Assembly: GCA_022704885.1 (NCBI GenBank)
Contig: JAKJFO010000142.1
Span: 1 to 10,529 of the forward strand
Direction: 5' to 3'
Source of the DNA: Candidatus Rifleibacteriota bacterium
GTDB lineage: Bacteria; Riflebacteria; Ozemobacteria; Ozemobacterales; Ozemobacteraceae
Length of the DNA stretch: 10,529 nt
A program made the position numbers and the translations under genes. Within the stretch, counting starts at the first letter, position 1. Each line of letters begins with the position of its first letter. The notes beneath the pieces are model-generated. The model saw only the letters and a list, made by a program, of their open reading frames with translations, was not told the origin of the DNA and did not search any database. Of the stretch, positions 7,392 to 10,529 are shown one piece after another.

Positions 7392-8348
7392 ATGTCTGCA
7401 GTGCAGATTCTCAGAAAATCTGTTTTACTTTTCTCTAAAACTCTCTGCCGCATGCCGGAAAAGGCCGCCGCCTCTCTGGCCGCCGGCGCCGGTCTCGCAA
7501 CCTGGCTGGCCTGGGGAAACGAACGGCGTCGTATCGAAAGCTGTATCGACCGGGTTTACTTTCGCCTGAACCGGCAGATTCCCGCCCCTGTAGAGCTGAT
7601 TGTCCGAAATGCTTTTATACATTTTTCGGTGGCAGTCTGTGAACTGCTGCGCTTTCCGACCCTGACCGCAGAAAATCTGGCGGCCCGCGTCAGTTTCAAA
7701 GACCGCGAAAATGTCGACAAGGCTCTGACAACGGGCAGGGGCGTAATTCTCGCCTTGCCGCATATCGGCAACTGGGAAATCCTCGGTGCCGCGATTGCCC
7801 ATGCCGGCTACCGCATCAACTCATTTTATCTCGCTCAGAAAGAAGACGAACTTGGCGGGCTGCTCGATCATTTTCGCCAGTATTCCGGCATCATTCTGCA
7901 TGACCGTGACCGCGGCGGTGTCAAAGCCCTGAAAGCACTGCGGGCTGGCGAAATGCTCGGCATGATTGCCGACCAGGATGGAGCCAACAACGGGGTTTAT
8001 ATGAATTTTCTCGGGCACTGGGTCAGCATGCCGGCCGGGCCGGCAAACTGGAGCCTGAAGACCGGCGCCGCTCTGGTGCCGTTGTTTTCCTTGCGCCAGG
8101 GGCATGGCTTCAATTATCAGGCAGCGTTTTTGCCGGCAATGGCAGAAGAGGAGCAGGGCAGCCACGGTGAAAAAGTTATTGCCCGCACAGTCAGGCTGGC
8201 CCGCTGGATGGAAAACATTATTCTTGCTCACCCTGACCAGTATCTCTGGTTCTACGATCGCTTCAAACCCAGACACGAAGCCTGGATAACCGCTGAGAAA
8301 AAACGTGATGGCCAGATGTGGCACGGAAACCCGCGTTATGGCTCTTAG
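7392..8348 (+). CDS. LpxL/HtrB-family lipid A late acyltransferase
   Basis: A 318-aa member of the LpxL/LpxM family, which transfers an acyl chain to Kdo-lipid A at the inner membrane. The N-terminus is membrane-targeting (hydrophobic residues near 25-41). The catalytic H-x4-E box is HIGNWE (124-129, in ALPHIGNWEILG). Later motifs are MIADQDGANNG (191-201, Asp194/Asp196), the MPAGPANW segment (213-220) and WFYDRF (286-291) in place of the usual W-x-H-R-R box. The start is 2 nt after the preceding stop, with no strong Shine-Dalgarno sequence, suggesting coupled translation. Together with the DUF374 gene it gives two candidate secondary acyltransferases in one operon. Whether it is functionally LpxL or LpxM cannot be told from the sequence, so I give no symbol. 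Confidence 0.9.
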   Translation: MSAVQILRKSVLLFSKTLCRMPEKAAASLAAGAGLATWLAWGNERRRIESCIDRVYFRLNRQIPAPVELIVRNAFIHFSVAVCELLRFPTLTAENLAARVSFKDRENVDKALTTGRGVILALPHIGNWEILGAAIAHAGYRINSFYLAQKEDELGGLLDHFRQYSGIILHDRDRGGVKALKALRAGEMLGMIADQDGANNGVYMNFLGHWVSMPAGPANWSLKTGAALVPLFSLRQGHGFNYQAAFLPAMAEEEQGSHGEKVIARTVRLARWMENIILAHPDQYLWFYDRFKPRHEAWITAEKKRDGQMWHGNPRYGS

Positions 8349-9609
8349 TAGAAAAGCATTTCTGGCATTACAGGCTTATCGCCTGCTGCACGGTGTCGCA
8401 GCGATGACCGGTGCTGCGGCAGCGCCGATTCTCAGCCATTACAGCCGCCGCGTCAAAAACGGTTTTAAAGACTTTTTCGGTCAGGTTCAGACTGCGACCG
8501 GCCCGGTTCTCTGGGTCCACGGGGTGTCGATGGGCGAGTCGATGGTGGCCGCCGGCTTTGTGGCAGAATTGCGCAAGCGGTTTCCGGCTTATCAGATTGC
8601 CTTTACCACAACCCATCCTGATGTCTATGCGAATATCTGCAAACGTGGTATTGCTGACCTGACGGCTTTTTTTCCGCTCGATAATCTGGTTGCCATGCAG
8701 CGGGTCTTTGACCGCTGGCGGCCGCAGGCGGTGTTTGTCGCAGAAACTGACTTCTGGCCCGAATTTTCATGGCAGTGCCGTAGTCGAAATATTCCTCTTA
8801 TTTTGATCAACGGCCGTATCAGCGAAAAAATCGCCAGGTTCTATCAGCAGTTTCCTGCTTTCGCAGAACTGGTCTTTCCGGCTTTTTCACTGCTGGCGGT
8901 TCAGACTTCTGTCGACGCCGAACGCCTTTTCAGTCTTGGAGTAACCGCTGATCGGGTAAAAGTGCTTGGCAACATGAAAGCCGACCTGACACCGGTTGCC
9001 ACTGCCTCACTAGAACCGTTCAGAGTCTGGCTTGGGTCGCGCCGCTGCCTGGTGCTCGGCTCGTTGCATCCCTCTGAATTCGCGGTCCTGAAAACGGCGC
9101 TGCCGCATTTTGCTGAAAGTGGTGTCGCCGTGATTCTTGCCCCGAGAAACCCGGCAAATTGTGCTCCATGGCTCGAAGAACTGAAAAAAAATGGCTTTAC
9201 CACAGGCCTGCGCAGCCAGATTGATACCGGGACCGCGTCTGATATCCTTTTACTCGACAGCATGGGCGAACTCGCATCATTGTACCGGCTTGCCGATGTG
9301 GCATTTGTCGGTGGCTCAATCGATGCCGCTGTCGGCGGCCATAACCCGCTCGAAGTCATGCAGCAGCACGTTCCCCTGCTGATGGGGCCGAACTGCCGTA
9401 ATTTTACCGACATTGTCGAACAGCTCAAAAGCGCCGGCGGTATCGAAATCGTCACCGATGCCACTCAACTTCAGAATGCCGTAAAAAGCCTGCTTGCCGA
9501 CAGAAACCTTGCCTCAGCCAGAGTTGCAGCGGCTGAGGCAGTGCTTGCCGCCAGCCGTGGCTGTCTGCAGCGAACTCTTCAGTCTGTAAGTTCTCTGGTC
9601 TCGCTGTAG
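8338..9609 (+). CDS. waaA: WaaA (KdtA), Kdo transferase
   Basis: A GT30 glycosyltransferase that moves Kdo from CMP-Kdo to the lipid A precursor. From ATG 8338 it has 423 aa, close to E. coli WaaA (425). The N-terminal helix is the membrane anchor. VHGVSMGES contains the catalytic Glu of the family (Glu67 from this start). ETDFWPEF, LINGRIS and KVLGNMK follow, and GGHNPLEV is the C-terminal CMP-Kdo-binding motif. The frame is open upstream to GTG 8305 and ATG 8308. I prefer 8338 because the hydrophobic anchor then begins near residue 7, as in the family, and GGAAA lies 8 nt before it. Either start overlaps the acyltransferase gene (by 11 nt from 8338). The number of Kdo residues added cannot be read from the sequence. 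Last gene of the operon; lpxK, often next to waaA, does not follow. Confidence 0.94.
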   Translation: MALSRKAFLALQAYRLLHGVAAMTGAAAAPILSHYSRRVKNGFKDFFGQVQTATGPVLWVHGVSMGESMVAAGFVAELRKRFPAYQIAFTTTHPDVYANICKRGIADLTAFFPLDNLVAMQRVFDRWRPQAVFVAETDFWPEFSWQCRSRNIPLILINGRISEKIARFYQQFPAFAELVFPAFSLLAVQTSVDAERLFSLGVTADRVKVLGNMKADLTPVATASLEPFRVWLGSRRCLVLGSLHPSEFAVLKTALPHFAESGVAVILAPRNPANCAPWLEELKKNGFTTGLRSQIDTGTASDILLLDSMGELASLYRLADVAFVGGSIDAAVGGHNPLEVMQQHVPLLMGPNCRNFTDIVEQLKSAGGIEIVTDATQLQNAVKSLLADRNLASARVAAAEAVLAASRGCLQRTLQSVSSLVSL

Positions 9610-9783
9610 TTGCCAGAACTTTTTAACCTTACGCTCCATCCGGGTGAATTGCCTTGCCCGGCTATTTATCTATCACTGCATAAAGAAAACTGGTTTGTTA
9701 CTGCAGTCTGACCGATAAAACGCGCCCTCAAAAAGTTCATGTTTATTTCTGCTGTTTTTAATTGATGAAAAACTCAGATCCTC
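9610..9783. other. Intergenic region between waaA and the tetR promoter
   Basis: AT-richer than the genes around it. Apart from the weak hairpin at 9640-9661 I see no coding frame of convincing length on either strand and no RNA gene. An eight-codon ATG frame at 9739-9765 has no ribosome site. Confidence 0.5.
9640..9661 (+). terminator. Weak hairpin after waaA, possible operon terminator
   Basis: CCGGGT (9640-9645) pairs with GCCCGG (9656-9661), five GC pairs and one G-T pair, around a 10-nt loop. CTATTTATCTATC follows, T-rich but not a clean T run. It lies 30 nt after the waaA stop. Position fits an operon end; strength is doubtful. Confidence 0.35.
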
Positions 9784-9812
9784 ATGACAATTTGCCGAAA
9801 ATGTATTATAAT
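9784..9812 (+). promoter_or_regulatory. Promoter of the TetR-family gene
   Basis: ATGACA (9784-9789, five of six matches to TTGACA) is followed at exactly 17 bp by TATAAT (9807-9812). This is close to the sigma-70 consensus. Transcription would start near 9819, inside the operator-like palindrome, about 58 nt before the regulator's ATG. The start region overlaps the palindrome, a layout that fits autorepression. Confidence 0.7.
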
Positions 9813-9815
9813 TAA

Positions 9816-9859
9816 TTTGAACAAATGTTCAAAACTGTTGTTCAAAGCAAATGTTCGAA
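9816..9859 (+). promoter_or_regulatory. Operator-like palindrome plus 13-bp-spaced half-site repeats
   Basis: TTTGAACA-AA-TGTTCAAA (9816-9833) is a perfect inverted repeat with 8-bp arms. The right arm recurs in the same orientation at 9839-9846 (TGTTCAAA) and, with one change, at 9852-9859 (TGTTCGAA), each exactly 13 bp after the last. The array overlaps the predicted transcription start and lies just before a TetR gene, so it is the likely binding site for that regulator. TetR operators are typically palindromes of this size. Confidence 0.65.
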
Positions 9860-9876
9860 AAAGAAACAGGTGACAC

Positions 9877-10518
9877 ATGCAAAAAACCGGATTGGAAACC
9901 CGTGAACTGATTATGCAGGCGGCTATCGAGGCTTTCGCCAGCCGTGGCTTTAAAGGCGCCACAGTGCGGGAAATCTGTGCGGCCGCCGGTCAGTCGGTCG
10001 GTTCGGTAAACTACCACTTCCGCGATAAGGAAGGGCTCTATGAAGCGGTTACTTCGAGACTGATGGAAGAGATAATTCTGCGCCATGAGCCGGAACCACC
10101 TGATGCTGACCGGCTTTCTGCCCGCGAAAAACTGCGGATTTTTATCAGAACCTATCTGGCCAGGTTTGGCAGCATTTTCAGTGGCAATGATAACGGCATC
10201 AGAGGCATGTTCCTCATGCGCGAGATAATGGACCCTTCCGAATGCTTTCGCAGAATGTTTTCGCAGCTGCAGAGCCGGCAGAAAGACTATCTGCTCAAGA
10301 TCATTTCTGAATTGACCGGCCAGCCTGTGTCAAAGCCAGAAGTGATGCTGAGCGGCATTTCGGTAATCGGACAATGTTTTCATTTTATTTTTGGCCGGCG
10401 GGTATTTGGTCTGCTTGGGTTTGAAACCGGTCGGCTGACTGATATCGAACAGTGCGTAAGCCATATTGAAGAGTTTTCTCTTGGGGGAATAATGGCTGTC
10501 ACAGGAGAAAGAAAATGA
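9877..10518 (+). CDS. TetR-family regulator, CecR/YbiH-like (DUF1956-type C-terminus)
   Basis: A 213-aa TetR-family repressor. The DNA-binding domain at about 5-55 includes the helix-turn-helix ATVREICAAAGQSVGSVNYH (28-47) and the typical YHFRDKEGLYEAV segment. The C-terminal ligand domain contains MREIMDPSECF (114-124) and SGISVIGQCFHFIFGR (159-174), which resemble the R-E-x-x-x-P and G-Q patterns of E. coli CecR (YbiH, DUF1956 C-terminal domain). AGGTGA (9868-9873) precedes the ATG. CecR controls an HlyD/ABC efflux operon, and CecR-like genes often head such operons. The overlap with the next gene (ATGA) fits that layout. The regulator probably represses its own promoter through the array at 9816-9859. 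The inducing ligand is unknown, and a link to the lipid A operon is not shown. Confidence 0.85.
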   Translation: MQKTGLETRELIMQAAIEAFASRGFKGATVREICAAAGQSVGSVNYHFRDKEGLYEAVTSRLMEEIILRHEPEPPDADRLSAREKLRIFIRTYLARFGSIFSGNDNGIRGMFLMREIMDPSECFRRMFSQLQSRQKDYLLKIISELTGQPVSKPEVMLSGISVIGQCFHFIFGRRVFGLLGFETGRLTDIEQCVSHIEEFSLGGIMAVTGERK

Positions 10519-10529
10519 AGCGGGTAAAA
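10515..10529 (+). CDS. Start of the next gene (partial), translationally coupled to the TetR gene
   Basis: ATG at 10515 overlaps the regulator's stop (ATGA) and has a good ribosome site, AGGAG at 10503-10507, seven bases upstream. Only MKRVK is visible. The Lys/Arg-rich start would suit a signal sequence or membrane anchor, such as an HlyD-type efflux adaptor, but five residues cannot identify it. Confidence 0.6.

Noticed and set aside
8305..8337. Longer WaaA start at GTG 8305 or ATG 8308
   Set aside because: It adds 11 polar residues before the membrane anchor that the family lacks; possible, but 8338 fits better.
9739..9765. Short ATG frame in the waaA-tetR gap (eight codons)
   Set aside because: No Shine-Dalgarno sequence, and too short to distinguish from chance.

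Overview
The window carries a nine-gene lipid A / LPS-core assembly operon (214-9609, all + strand) of a diderm, Gram-negative-type bacterium. It is followed by a separately promoted TetR-family regulator and the first codons of the gene that regulator precedes. Base composition is moderately GC-rich and uniform, with no tRNA, rRNA, CRISPR or insertion sequence. The lineage cannot be fixed from the sequence. The gene set (lpxI rather than lpxH, a Gfo/Idh/MocA gene beside lpxB, a DUF374 acyltransferase after msbA) resembles the compact lipid A clusters of Deltaproteobacteria-like and other non-enterobacterial phyla.

Layout: 2-52 is the acidic C-terminal end of an upstream gene, followed by a perfect 10-bp hairpin (59-90). 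An extended -10 promoter (TG-n-TATAAT at 138-146) then leads into the operon: lpxI, a GnnA-like Gfo/Idh/MocA dehydrogenase, an isoprenylcysteine-methyltransferase-like membrane protein, lpxB, an MsbA-type ABC flippase, a DUF374 (LpxJ-like) acyltransferase, a divergent second LpxB, an LpxL/HtrB acyltransferase and waaA (Kdo transferase). Gaps are 26, 6 and 2 nt or the genes overlap, so translation is probably coupled along the whole operon. A 267-nt gap follows, with a weak hairpin, a near-consensus promoter and an operator-like array. Next come a CecR/YbiH-like TetR regulator (9877-10518) and the overlapping start of another gene (10515).

How the genes work together: the GnnA-like enzyme may oxidise UDP-GlcNAc early in the pathway. 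LpxI cleaves UDP-diacylglucosamine to lipid X and LpxB joins the two sugars. WaaA adds Kdo, and LpxL plus the DUF374 protein add the secondary acyl chains. MsbA flips the product across the inner membrane. Two genes do not fit the textbook set. The Ste14/ICMT-like protein resembles the family of Leptospira LmtA, which methylates the lipid A 1-phosphate. The second LpxB keeps the fold motifs but has lost the PQVWAW and FPFE motifs of the first copy. Together they suggest a non-standard, possibly amide-linked and methyl-capped, lipid A. No lpxA, lpxC, lpxD, lpxK or gnnB is present in the window.
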